Part shown: positions 55,519 through 62,020 of the stretch, one piece after another
How the letters are laid out: each line of letters begins with the position of its first letter
How positions within the stretch are numbered: position 1 is the first letter of the stretch
Origin: Lentimicrobiaceae bacterium
GTDB lineage: Bacteria > Bacteroidota > Bacteroidia > Bacteroidales > JALOCA01
Direction: 5' to 3'
NCBI GenBank assembly: GCA_023227965.1
Contig: JALOCA010000001.1
Coordinates: 62,001 to 126,000 of the forward strand
Length of the DNA stretch: 64,000 bases
Notes under the pieces: generated by a model
The model's input: only the letters and a program-made list of their open reading frames with translations
Told to the model about the DNA's origin: nothing
The model's database searches: none
Made by a program: the position numbers and the translations under genes

Positions 55519-56232
55519 ATGCAAACCATAGAAGTTTGTTTTTTGCCCGGATTGTTTGAACGCAAACAAACAGAAGCTCCATTTACTGTTGTGGTAGTTG
55601 ATGTCTTGCGTGCATCTTCTGCCATTTGTGCAGCATTTCAAAATGGTGTGAAGAGTATTATTCCGGTTTCTAAACTTTCGGAAGCTGAAGAGTACAAGAA
55701 ACAGGGTTTCCTTGTTGCTGCCGAACGTGATGGTTTGCAACCTGATTTTGCCGATTTCGGGAACTCTCCGCTGGGCTTTTCTTCGCCGCTCGTTCGGGGG
55801 AGGACGCTTGTTTACACTACCACCAACGGTACCCAGGCGCTGATTACCGCTTCTGTAAGTGAAAAAGTGGTTGTTGGTACTTTTTCCAATTTTTCAAAAT
55901 TATGTCAGGATTTATTGCAGGCTAAAAAAAACGTTGTCGTGCTTTGCTCAGGATGGAAAGAAAACATGAGCCTCGAAGATACAGCCTTTGCAGGTGCGCT
56001 GGTTGAAAACCTTACAAAAAGCGGCTTTTACGAAACCATGGAGGATGCGGCACAAATAAGCCTTGGATTTTGGAACAATCTAAAAAAAAATTTCCCCGAT
56101 TCACTGAACAAAGCCACTCATTACAAACGATTGAGCAAACTTGGGCTTGATGAAGATATTGCCTGGTGTTTGCGGTTCGATACAACTGAGGTAGTACCTT
56201 TTCTCGAAAATGGCATTCTGAAAATCAGTTAA
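55519..56232 (+). CDS. comB: 2-phosphosulfolactate phosphatase (ComB family)
   Basis: A 237-residue member of the ComB family, which removes phosphate from 2-phospho-3-sulfolactate in archaeal coenzyme M synthesis. Conserved segments include VVVDVLRASSAICAAFQNG (about 24-42), FLVAAERDGLQPDFADFGNSP, and TTTNGTQALITAS (about 95-107). Many bacteria without coenzyme M have this gene, and in them the substrate is uncertain (sulfolactate or other sulfonate). It begins just after the gcvT terminator and overlaps the convergent smpB by 4 bp. Confidence 0.85.
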   Translation: MQTIEVCFLPGLFERKQTEAPFTVVVVDVLRASSAICAAFQNGVKSIIPVSKLSEAEEYKKQGFLVAAERDGLQPDFADFGNSPLGFSSPLVRGRTLVYTTTNGTQALITASVSEKVVVGTFSNFSKLCQDLLQAKKNVVVLCSGWKENMSLEDTAFAGALVENLTKSGFYETMEDAAQISLGFWNNLKKNFPDSLNKATHYKRLSKLGLDEDIAWCLRFDTTEVVPFLENGILKIS

Positions 56233-56672
56233 AAGTTGTGTTCCATTTCCCTACGGTTATCCTTAATTTTTAATGATTCGCGTTTGTCGTAGAGTTTTTT
56301 CCCCTTTGCTATGGCAATTTCGAGTTTGGCTAAACCATTTTCGTTAATATATAATAGGGTAGGAATTACAGTAAAACCTTTTTCCTTTGTTTTGGTCAGG
56401 ATTTTTTTCAATTCGCGACGGTTTAGCAATAATTTCCGGTCGCGTTTGGGTTCGTGATTGTAATGACTTCCGAATTTGTATTCGGAGATATGTAGGTTAA
56501 TTACAAACAATTCATCACCTTTGAACATACAATAGGCATCCGTTAGGCTTGCTTTTCCCTCACGAAGGCTTTTAATTTCGGTACCCGTGAGCTGGATGCC
56601 GGCAGTAAAAATATCGAGCAGGAAATACTCAAACTGAGCTTTTTTATTTTTTATGTTGATAGATTGTGCCAT
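56229..56672 (-). CDS. smpB: SsrA-binding protein SmpB
   Basis: This protein carries tmRNA to stalled ribosomes. The start is placed at 56672 (MAQSINIKNKKAQFEYF) because it yields 147 residues, the family length; an upstream in-frame ATG at 56747 would add 25 non-conserved residues. Conserved motifs are the beta-barrel segment AGIQLTGTEIKSLREGKASL, the YNHEPKRDRKLLLNRRE block and the basic C-terminal tail IAKGKKLYDKRESLK. The ssrA gene itself is not in this window. Confidence 0.94.
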   Translation of the reverse strand: MAQSINIKNKKAQFEYFLLDIFTAGIQLTGTEIKSLREGKASLTDAYCMFKGDELFVINLHISEYKFGSHYNHEPKRDRKLLLNRRELKKILTKTKEKGFTVIPTLLYINENGLAKLEIAIAKGKKLYDKRESLKIKDNRREMEHNF

Positions 56673-56744
56673 AATTGTTTGCCAATTGTAATCCACAATG
56701 GAATGGGCTGGCAAAGTTAAGAAATAGTTGAACTCTTCCAATTC

Positions 56745-56776
56745 CAATTAAATCGGGGGTGGAAGGTTTTACCGGA
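56745..56776. repeat. Half copy of the AATCGGGG...GGAAGGTT intergenic element
   Basis: AATCGGGGGTGGAAGGTTTT (56752-56771) matches the right end of the larger element at 59795-59889 (AATCGGGGTTGGAAGGTTTT). It shows that the element occurs in pieces around this locus. Confidence 0.55.
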
Positions 56777-56915
56777 AAACCCGAAAGATTTTATTTTTAT
56801 CCTATTAAAAATTTTACGGAAAAGTTTAATTTTACACGAAATATTTCCTGCTTAATCTTAATGATTTTGCGGGATAAAAAAGCAAAACATAAACGAACAT
56901 TAATTTATTAACAAT

Positions 56916-57548
56916 ATGAAGAAGATTATCTTTTGTTTTATTTTCACCCTTTTAACTGGTTTTATGTACGCACAAAATACGATAGTATTGAATCCTCCCG
57001 ATTTGAAAAGGGGTTTGCCGGTAATGACGGCATTGTCGTTAAGAGCATCTGCAACAGAGTTTGACACTGCAATGATCAGCCTGCGCGATTTATCCGATTT
57101 GTTATGGGCTTCAAACGGTATCAACCGCCCCGAAAGCGATAAACGTACCGCCCCTTCAGCCATGAATGCCCAGGACATTGACGTGTATGTGTGCATGAAG
57201 ACGGGTATTTATCTTTACGATGTAAAAAATTCGATGCTTAATTTAATTGCCGCAGGGGATTACCGTAAATTGGTTGCTGTACAGCAGGAATTTGTTACGA
57301 AGGCTCCGGTAATATGTTTGCTGGTATCAGACATTTCAAGATTTCCGCATGGAGAAGAGTCTTTGAAAATGACCTGGGCTGCCGAAGATGCAGGAATGGT
57401 ATCACAAAATATTTCACTCTTTTGTGCTTCAGCAGGGCTTTCAACCAGACCTCGTGCTTACATGGACCAGGATCAACTGAAAAAAATAATGAAATTAAAG
57501 GAATCCCAGCACCTGATGCTTAATCATCCGGTGTCGTATAAAAAATAA
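56916..57548 (+). CDS. Secreted nitroreductase-fold (SagB/ThcOx-type) protein
   Basis: A 210-residue protein with a clear Sec signal peptide (MKKIIFCFIFTLLTGFMYAQ) followed by a nitroreductase-like FMN domain. LSLRASATEFDTAMISLRDL and LSDLLWASNGINRPES match the family N-terminus (R-S-x-R/S loop and helix), and PSAMNAQDIDVYVCMKTGIY is the SAxNxQ segment. The C-terminal AAEDAGMVSQNISLFCASAGL is the helix at the dimer interface. FMN enzymes are usually cytoplasmic, so export is notable. The redox substrate is unknown. It lies directly before the repeat-rich FISUMP region. Confidence 0.8.
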   Translation: MKKIIFCFIFTLLTGFMYAQNTIVLNPPDLKRGLPVMTALSLRASATEFDTAMISLRDLSDLLWASNGINRPESDKRTAPSAMNAQDIDVYVCMKTGIYLYDVKNSMLNLIAAGDYRKLVAVQQEFVTKAPVICLLVSDISRFPHGEESLKMTWAAEDAGMVSQNISLFCASAGLSTRPRAYMDQDQLKKIMKLKESQHLMLNHPVSYKK

Positions 57549-57559
57549 TATCTTCAAAA

Positions 57560-57587
57560 ACCTTCCATAGTACGAAGTACATGGAAG
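57560..57587. repeat. Hairpin element CTTCCAT-AGTAC-GAA-GTAC-ATGGAAG
   Basis: Arms CTTCCAT and ATGGAAG enclose a GTAC-GAA-GTAC inner stem with one bulged A. It lies 14 bp after the nitroreductase stop and is followed by AGTTTTAAAAAATT, so it may also end that transcript. Similar copies are at 57864, 59796 and 62893. Confidence 0.65.
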
Positions 57588-57602
57588 AGTTTTAAAAAAT
57601 TA

Positions 57603-57856
57603 GCATAGGTTATAGCTATCACCTGCCACGGGAAAGTGCCGACCAGTGTAGGTTAATGCGCTTACCTGCCACGGGAAAGTCATGACCAGTATAGGTTAAT
57701 GCACTTACCCGTCTTGGAAATTGCCGACCGGTATAGGCTAATGCACTTACCTGCCACGGGAAAGTCATGACCAGCATAGGTTATGCACTTACCTGCATCG
57801 GGAAAGTCATGACCGGCATAGGTTATAGCTATTACCTGCCTTAGAAAAGTTAAACC
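57603..57856. repeat. Tandem array of ~43-bp units (first array)
   Basis: Five complete units start at 57621, 57664, 57707, 57749 and 57791 (lengths 43, 43, 42, 42, 43), each beginning ACCTGCC or close to it. Partial units lie at both ends. A unit has two halves: CCTGCCACGGGAAAGTCATG and CCAGTATAGGTTAATGCACT. Copies differ by a few bases, and there are no spacers. The half-unit layout matches the 21-bp array at 59928. Confidence 0.85.
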
Positions 57857-57863
57857 AAAAACC

Positions 57864-57905
57864 TTTCAGAGTACGAAGTCCCGATATTTAGGGAGAAGAG
57901 TTTTT
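57864..57905. repeat. Degenerate copy of the hairpin element
   Basis: CTTTCAGAGTACGAAGTCCC followed by GGGAGAAGAGTTTTTTT resembles the element at 59796 (AGAGTACGAAGTACC...GAAGAGTTTTTT) but has lost its pairing arms. It closes the first tandem array on the right. Confidence 0.5.
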
Positions 57906-58077
57906 TTAATAAATTTACCAAATATCCTCATAAACCTACCAAATATACATTAACTACGTTTTATTGAGATTTTTTTTATTACTATACATTTAGAACATAA
58001 TTTTTTGTACATTTATCGGGCTTTTTTAGCCCCGATTTTTTGGGATTGGAAGATTAAACTAAAAACTTTCCCAAAAT

Positions 58078-58135
58078 TAATGAACGTAAATATTAAAAAA
58101 AGTTTCATGAAAAAATTATTCTACTTAGCAATTTT
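58078..58135 (+). repeat. Start-region sequence shared by the two FISUMP lipoprotein genes (copy 1)
   Basis: TAATGAACGTAAATATTAAA, then TTCATGAAAAAATTAT and TACTTAGCAATTTT are nearly identical to 60345-60406 before and inside the second gene. The shared stretch covers the ribosome-binding area and the first ~10 codons, showing that the genes were copied together with their start regions. Confidence 0.8.
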
Positions 58136-59687
58136 CTTTATAGTCATATTGTCGTCCTGCAAAAAGGATGATGATGTAAAAACTCCTCCGGTAAACGGAG
58201 AGTTTTCTGTTACTACTGCCGACATTACGGAGGTAGGCACCACCACTGCCGTTTGTGGTGGGGTAATCTCAGGGGAACCGGGATTTCAAATAAAAGTAAT
58301 CGGTGTTTGCTGGGATACTATTCCTGAACCGAACCTGAAAAACATGACACGCGATATAGCTGATAATACCGGAAAATTTACCAGCATAATCAGCGGTTTA
58401 TCCTCTGGGAAAAAATATTATGTCCGCACTTTTGTGAAAGGGCGGGACAGTGTTATATACGGAGACACAAAAATCATGACAACTGCACGAGCCCTCACTA
58501 AGCAAGCCGAAGTAACTTTGTATTCTATCACGTTTAATGGGGTGGTGAATACTATATATACACCAGCCACCATATCATTCGAATACGGTGACACCACAAA
58601 ATACGGTCATGAAATAGCCGCTGTTCCAGGTACGATCATCGAAAATGGTGGGGATGTTTTGGTAAAAGCCGAATTGACGGTGATACCAGGACAAAGTTTT
58701 CATTATCGGATAAAAATGATTGATGCCATGGGGATTTCTTACGGAGTTGATATGAGAGCGGCAGCTCTTGGTGGAAAGCCAAAAATATTAATATCTGAAC
58801 CTGCTAACATAGGGATTACTAATGCCATTATTAACGGCATAGCGAATCCAAATTTATTCTCCACTACAGTAAAAATAGAATATGGTAAGACAACAAATTA
58901 CGGTCATGAAATAGCTACTGTCCCGGGCACCATCACTGGCAATAGCAATGTCAATGTAACAGCCAGCCTTGCTGGTTTAGAAAAAAATACAACATATCAC
59001 TGCCGTATTAAAGCCACTAATGAAATAGGGACGGTATTCAGTGCCGATAAAACTTTTATGACCTATGAGGTTGCCGATGTAGACGGCAATATGTATCATT
59101 CCGTAACGATTGGTAACCAAACATGGCTGCTTGAAAACCTCAAGGTAACCCATTATCGGAATGGAGATCTGATTCCGAACATTACCGACAGCACCGTCTG
59201 GAGTTATCAAACCAGCGGAGCTATGTGCTGGTACCAAAATAAATATGGCACTTACGGCACTGTCTATGGTGGACTGTATAACTGGTACACAATCGTTGAT
59301 TTACGTGGCGTTGCTCCAGACGGTTGGCATGTGCCGACTGATGAAGAGTGGACGGCGTTGAAAGCCTACCTTGGCGGAGACGAAAAGACCGTCGGTGGCA
59401 AACTAAAAGAATCCGGACTTGCCCATTGGTTACTTCCCAACACGGATGCAACTAACAGTTCGGGTTTCACAGCTTTGCCTGGTGGATTCAGAGGAAATGC
59501 CGAAACTGGCGAATTCCAGGGATGTTTTTACGGGATAAATGAAGGCGGTTATTTCTGGTCTGCAACTGAAGGACCAGCCCCATTTTGTGCCTGGAACAAA
59601 TTTCTGAAGTATAACACGAGTCGTTTTTACGATTATCAAGCTGGCTCAAAACTAGCCGGACTTTCAATAAGATGTTTAAAAGACTAA
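58107..59687 (+). CDS. FISUMP lipoprotein 1 (Fib_succ_major C-terminal domain)
   Basis: A 526-residue surface-type lipoprotein. The start at 58107 gives a standard lipoprotein signal (MKKLFYLAIFFIVILSSCKK, lipidated Cys18); in-frame ATGs at 58080 and 58005 lie upstream. About three fibronectin-III-like repeats follow, each with a GxxxGxxYxxR-type strand such as LSSGKKYYVRTFVKG and LEKNTTYHCRIKATN. The C-terminal FISUMP domain (about 355-526) has VTIGNQTWLLENLKVTHYRN, YNWYTIVDLRGVAPDGWHVP, LPGGFRGN and the ending GLSIRCLKD. Function of FISUMP domains is not established; surface binding or carbohydrate interaction is a guess. A tandem array lies upstream. Confidence 0.85.
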   Translation: MKKLFYLAIFFIVILSSCKKDDDVKTPPVNGEFSVTTADITEVGTTTAVCGGVISGEPGFQIKVIGVCWDTIPEPNLKNMTRDIADNTGKFTSIISGLSSGKKYYVRTFVKGRDSVIYGDTKIMTTARALTKQAEVTLYSITFNGVVNTIYTPATISFEYGDTTKYGHEIAAVPGTIIENGGDVLVKAELTVIPGQSFHYRIKMIDAMGISYGVDMRAAALGGKPKILISEPANIGITNAIINGIANPNLFSTTVKIEYGKTTNYGHEIATVPGTITGNSNVNVTASLAGLEKNTTYHCRIKATNEIGTVFSADKTFMTYEVADVDGNMYHSVTIGNQTWLLENLKVTHYRNGDLIPNITDSTVWSYQTSGAMCWYQNKYGTYGTVYGGLYNWYTIVDLRGVAPDGWHVPTDEEWTALKAYLGGDEKTVGGKLKESGLAHWLLPNTDATNSSGFTALPGGFRGNAETGEFQGCFYGINEGGYFWSATEGPAPFCAWNKFLKYNTSRFYDYQAGSKLAGLSIRCLKD

Positions 59688-59701
59688 ATTTAAAAAATAA
59701 A

Positions 59702-59738
59702 AAAAGGACATCTAAATTCAAGGATGTCCTTTTTTTTA
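59702..59738 (+). terminator. Intrinsic terminator of FISUMP gene 1
   Basis: AAAAGGACATC (59702-59712) pairs with GATGTCCTTTT (59723-59733), 10-nt loop, followed by a T-run. It lies 15 bp after the stop codon. FISUMP gene 2 has a closely related terminator. Confidence 0.88.
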
Positions 59739-59743
59739 TATGA

Positions 59744-59849
59744 CCAATAATCCTATCAGGTTTCAAAAACCTGACAGGATTTAAATTAATTAACCTTCCA
59801 GAGTACGAAGTACCAGGAAGAGTTTTTTTTGGAGAAGAGTTTTTTATAT
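59744..59849. repeat. ~105-bp direct repeat, left copy
   Basis: Nearly identical to 62846-62950, same orientation. It contains a hairpin CCTATCAGGTTT-CAA-AAACCTGACAGG (one mismatch; perfect in the right copy), ATTTAAATTAATTAA, and the CTTCC...AGTAC-GAA-GTAC...GGAAG hairpin followed by GAAGAGTTTTTTATAT. Confidence 0.88.
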
Positions 59850-59889
59850 TTTCAACTCTTTCCCCCGATTTAATCGGGGTTGGAAGGTT
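59795..59889. repeat. Composite hairpin element with complementary ends
   Basis: The ends AACCTTCC and GGAAGGTT are complementary. Inside lie the AGAGTAC-GAA-GTACC hairpin, AAGAGTTT paired with AACTCTT, and CCCCGATTTAATCGGGG as a second hairpin. The whole could fold as a branched cruciform, similar to a small non-autonomous mobile element. Its left part overlaps the direct repeat at 59744. Confidence 0.6.
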
Positions 59890-59892
59890 TTT

Positions 59893-59908
59893 AAAACCTT
59901 GAGGGTTT
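59893..59908. repeat. Half copy of the ACCCTCAAGG palindrome
   Basis: AAAACCTTGAGGGTTT is identical to the right arm of the perfect palindrome at 60313-60345, so the two together flank the 21-bp array. Confidence 0.7.
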
Positions 59909-59927
59909 GATAAACAAACAGCTTCAT

Positions 59928-60169
59928 CCGGCATAGCCGCAATGCTTACCGGCATCACTGCAACCTCATCCGGCATAGCTGCAACGCTTACCGGCATCAC
60001 TGCAACCTCGTCCGGCATAGCTGCAACGCTTACCGGCATCCTTGCAATCTCGTCCGGCATAGTCGCAACGCTTACCGGCATCCTTGCAACCTTATCCGGC
60101 ATAGCCGCAACGTTTTCCTGTATCCTTGCATCCTTATCCGGTATAGCTGCAATGCTTTCCGGCAATAGG
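59928..60169. repeat. Tandem array of 21-bp units with 42-bp higher-order period (second array)
   Basis: Eleven full 21-bp units start with CCGGCAT or a close variant at 59928 and every 21 bp to 60138; a partial twelfth unit ends near 60169. Two types alternate: CCGGCATAGCTGCAACGCTT and CCGGCATCACTGCAACCTCA, giving a 42-bp period. Units decay toward the right end. Because 21 is a multiple of 3, the array is open in frame on both strands (for example MPDEVAVMPVSVAA on the minus strand), but no start, signal or flanking domain supports translation. Confidence 0.9.
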
Positions 60170-60312
60170 GCTTTTGCATGAAAAACAAAACCAGCATTGG
60201 TTTTTTCGGACAAAAGCGTTTATTTTTATTATTTTGCAAAATATTTTTTGAAAAATGTAAAAGATATTCTTCTTTTTTATTTATTTTTGTTTGTTGCTAA
60301 AAAAAATTAACT

Positions 60313-60345
60313 AAACCCTCAAGGTTTTCAAAACCTTGAGGGTTT
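60313..60345. repeat. Perfect 33-nt palindrome
   Basis: AAACCCTCAAGGTTTT, C, AAAACCTTGAGGGTTT: 16-bp arms with a single central base. It lies 32 bp before the ATG of FISUMP gene 2, so it would form a strong hairpin in the 5' leader or act as a terminator for upstream transcripts. Confidence 0.9.
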
Positions 60346-60406
60346 AATGAACGTAAATATTAAAATAAAAAAGCTTCATGAAAAAATTATATTACTTAGC
60401 AATTTT
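60345..60406 (+). repeat. Start-region sequence shared by the two FISUMP lipoprotein genes (copy 2)
   Basis: TAATGAACGTAAATATTAAA, TTCATGAAAAAATTAT and TACTTAGCAATTTT match 58078-58135 almost base for base. Confidence 0.8.
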
Positions 60407-61943
60407 GGCTGTACTGTTTGCCGCCTGCGATAAAGACGGTTCCTCTCCGGTTGCTCCCGGCGAAATATCCGGGAAAATAGCAGCGACTTACCCGGACTCC
60501 GTAATTATAAACGGAGTTGTTCCAACCACCGCCACCGAGGCGGGGATCTGTTGGGATACAGTCGGTTCGCCGACAAGAAATTCCGATCATGCGACAGTAA
60601 AACCGTCAACAGACGGCAAAATTACTGCTACTATACATAACCTTCTGCCTGGGCAGAAATATTATGTAAAAATATATGCTAGTGATAACGGAGAAATCCG
60701 TTATTCGGAAGCTATTCCGTTTGTAACAAAGCCGCAATGGGTTAACACCGGTACTGCTTCCGGCGTCGAACTGCATCAGGCTACGCTGAATGGCACTATC
60801 GACCCAATTGTAAGTGGAGTAGAAACAACTTTTTGGTTCGAATGGGGTGAAACAAGTTCCTACGGGAATAAAACCCCTGAACAAACCATAGGACGGTTGA
60901 AAAGCTCAACCGCTGTAAAAGCCGTCATTGACGGCTTGGATTGGCACAAAACGTATCATTTCTGTCTGTTTGTAAAAACGAATGGACAAATTGTCCAAGG
61001 CAGGAATTGCAGCTTTCTCACGCGGGGTAATATTCCCGACGTAATCGAAGTTGTTATTGATAGTAATAATTTTGATAAGTTTATTATCAAAACAACGGTT
61101 AATCCTAATCTTATCGCTACTTCGGTAGTGATTGAGTGGGGCGAAACCAACGTTTACGATCATGTTACCAATCCTCAATCCGTTGGTTCTACCCAGGCGG
61201 CGCAAGCAGCATTTGAGATTCCGGTTCCGGAAAGAGCTCTACAATACCATTTCCGCGTTAAAGCGGAAAATGCACTTGGCGCGACCTACACCCGGGATAC
61301 TACTTCAGTCAGTCTGGCTTTAGTGGACAGGTATGGAAATAAGTTTCATGCCTGTAAAATCGGCAATCAGTATTGGCTGACCGCCAACTGGCGGGTGCTC
61401 CATTATAATAACGGGGATCCTATCCCCAACATCACCGATCCGGTAGCTTGGGGCGAGCAAACCTCGGGAGCGCTGTGTTTCTACGACAACAACCAAGCTA
61501 ATTATGAGGTCTACGGACCTTTATATAATTGGTTCGTTATTGCCGATCCCAGAGGTATTTGCCCTCCAGGTTGGCATGTGCCGAGCTGGTACGAGTGGCG
61601 TGAGTTATACAATTTTCTTGGCGGTATAGGCAGCACGAATGGCGGCAAACTGAAAGAAGCCGGACTGACGCATTGGTTCCCGGAGAATTTCCTTGCCACC
61701 AATTCAACCGGATTTACGGCATTACCGGCAGGAGCCAGGGCGCAAACTACCTATGATCCGACTCCGGAAGAAAAAGGAACCTTTTATCTCATCCATGAAT
61801 ATGCATATTTTTGGACTGCCGACGAAGTGCCGGGCGATTCTTCTGCCTGGGACGTATTTTTAATAGGCAGTTCCTGTAGATTATGGGACTATGGCGCCGG
61901 ATGGAAATATTACGGAGAGTCAATCAGACTAATAAAAGATTAG
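60378..61943 (+). CDS. FISUMP lipoprotein 2 (Fib_succ_major C-terminal domain)
   Basis: A 521-residue paralogue of the product of 58107. The lipoprotein signal MKKLYYLAILAVLFAACDK places the lipidated cysteine at residue 17. Fibronectin-III-like repeats follow (LLPGQKYYVKIYASDNG; LDWHKTYHFCLFVKTNG). The FISUMP domain (about 345-521) has CKIGNQYWLTANWRVLHYNN, YNWFVIADPRGICPPGWHVP and ends with GESIRLIKD. Some bases look more GC-rich than in gene 1. The gene sits inside the ~3.1-kb segment bracketed by the ~105-bp direct repeats. Function is unknown beyond likely surface exposure. Confidence 0.85.
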   Translation: MKKLYYLAILAVLFAACDKDGSSPVAPGEISGKIAATYPDSVIINGVVPTTATEAGICWDTVGSPTRNSDHATVKPSTDGKITATIHNLLPGQKYYVKIYASDNGEIRYSEAIPFVTKPQWVNTGTASGVELHQATLNGTIDPIVSGVETTFWFEWGETSSYGNKTPEQTIGRLKSSTAVKAVIDGLDWHKTYHFCLFVKTNGQIVQGRNCSFLTRGNIPDVIEVVIDSNNFDKFIIKTTVNPNLIATSVVIEWGETNVYDHVTNPQSVGSTQAAQAAFEIPVPERALQYHFRVKAENALGATYTRDTTSVSLALVDRYGNKFHACKIGNQYWLTANWRVLHYNNGDPIPNITDPVAWGEQTSGALCFYDNNQANYEVYGPLYNWFVIADPRGICPPGWHVPSWYEWRELYNFLGGIGSTNGGKLKEAGLTHWFPENFLATNSTGFTALPAGARAQTTYDPTPEEKGTFYLIHEYAYFWTADEVPGDSSAWDVFLIGSSCRLWDYGAGWKYYGESIRLIKD

Positions 61944-61960
61944 CCTTAAGATTGGCTGTA

Positions 61961-61995
61961 AAAAAGGACGTTCGCTATGAATGTCCTTTTTCTTT
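61961..61995 (+). terminator. Intrinsic terminator of FISUMP gene 2
   Basis: AAAAAGGACGTTC (61961-61973) pairs with GAATGTCCTTTTT (61979-61991), one G-T pair, 5-nt loop GCTAT, then CTTTT. The stem core GGAC...GTCC matches the gene 1 terminator. Confidence 0.88.
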
Positions 61996-62020
61996 TGCAA
62001 ATGGTTTGGATTTAAAGCCG

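Larger units (their letters stand above)
57549..58106. other. 558-bp repeat-bearing region upstream of the first FISUMP gene
   Basis: It holds, in order: a hairpin element (57551-57591), the ~43-bp tandem array (57603-57856), a second degenerate hairpin element copy (57858-57905), an AT-rich stretch, and a palindrome ATCGGG...CCCCGAT near 58015-58038. The start region shared with the second FISUMP gene begins at 58078. Confidence 0.7.
59688..60377. other. 690-bp repeat-bearing region upstream of the second FISUMP gene
   Basis: In order it holds a terminator (59702), the left copy of the ~105-bp direct repeat (59744), a composite element with complementary ends (59795), a half palindrome (59893), the 21-bp tandem array (59928), an AT-rich stretch with a -7-like TATTTTTG (60282), a perfect 33-nt palindrome (60313), and the shared start region (60345). 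No gene is called here. Confidence 0.75.

Noticed and set aside
56673..56747. Upstream start of smpB
   Set aside because: It adds 25 residues with no similarity to the family N-terminus; MAQSINIKNKK fits the known start.
57603..57856. CRISPR array
   Set aside because: The units follow each other directly without unique spacers, vary in sequence, and no cas gene is nearby.
59942..60181. 79-codon plus-strand open frame in the array
   Set aside because: It begins and ends inside the repeat and shows only repeat-derived residues.
59488..60213. 241-codon minus-strand open frame through the 21-bp array
   Set aside because: More than half of it is antisense to the FISUMP gene and its terminator or to intergenic hairpins; it has no signal, domain or plausible start context. 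Openness follows from the 21-bp period.
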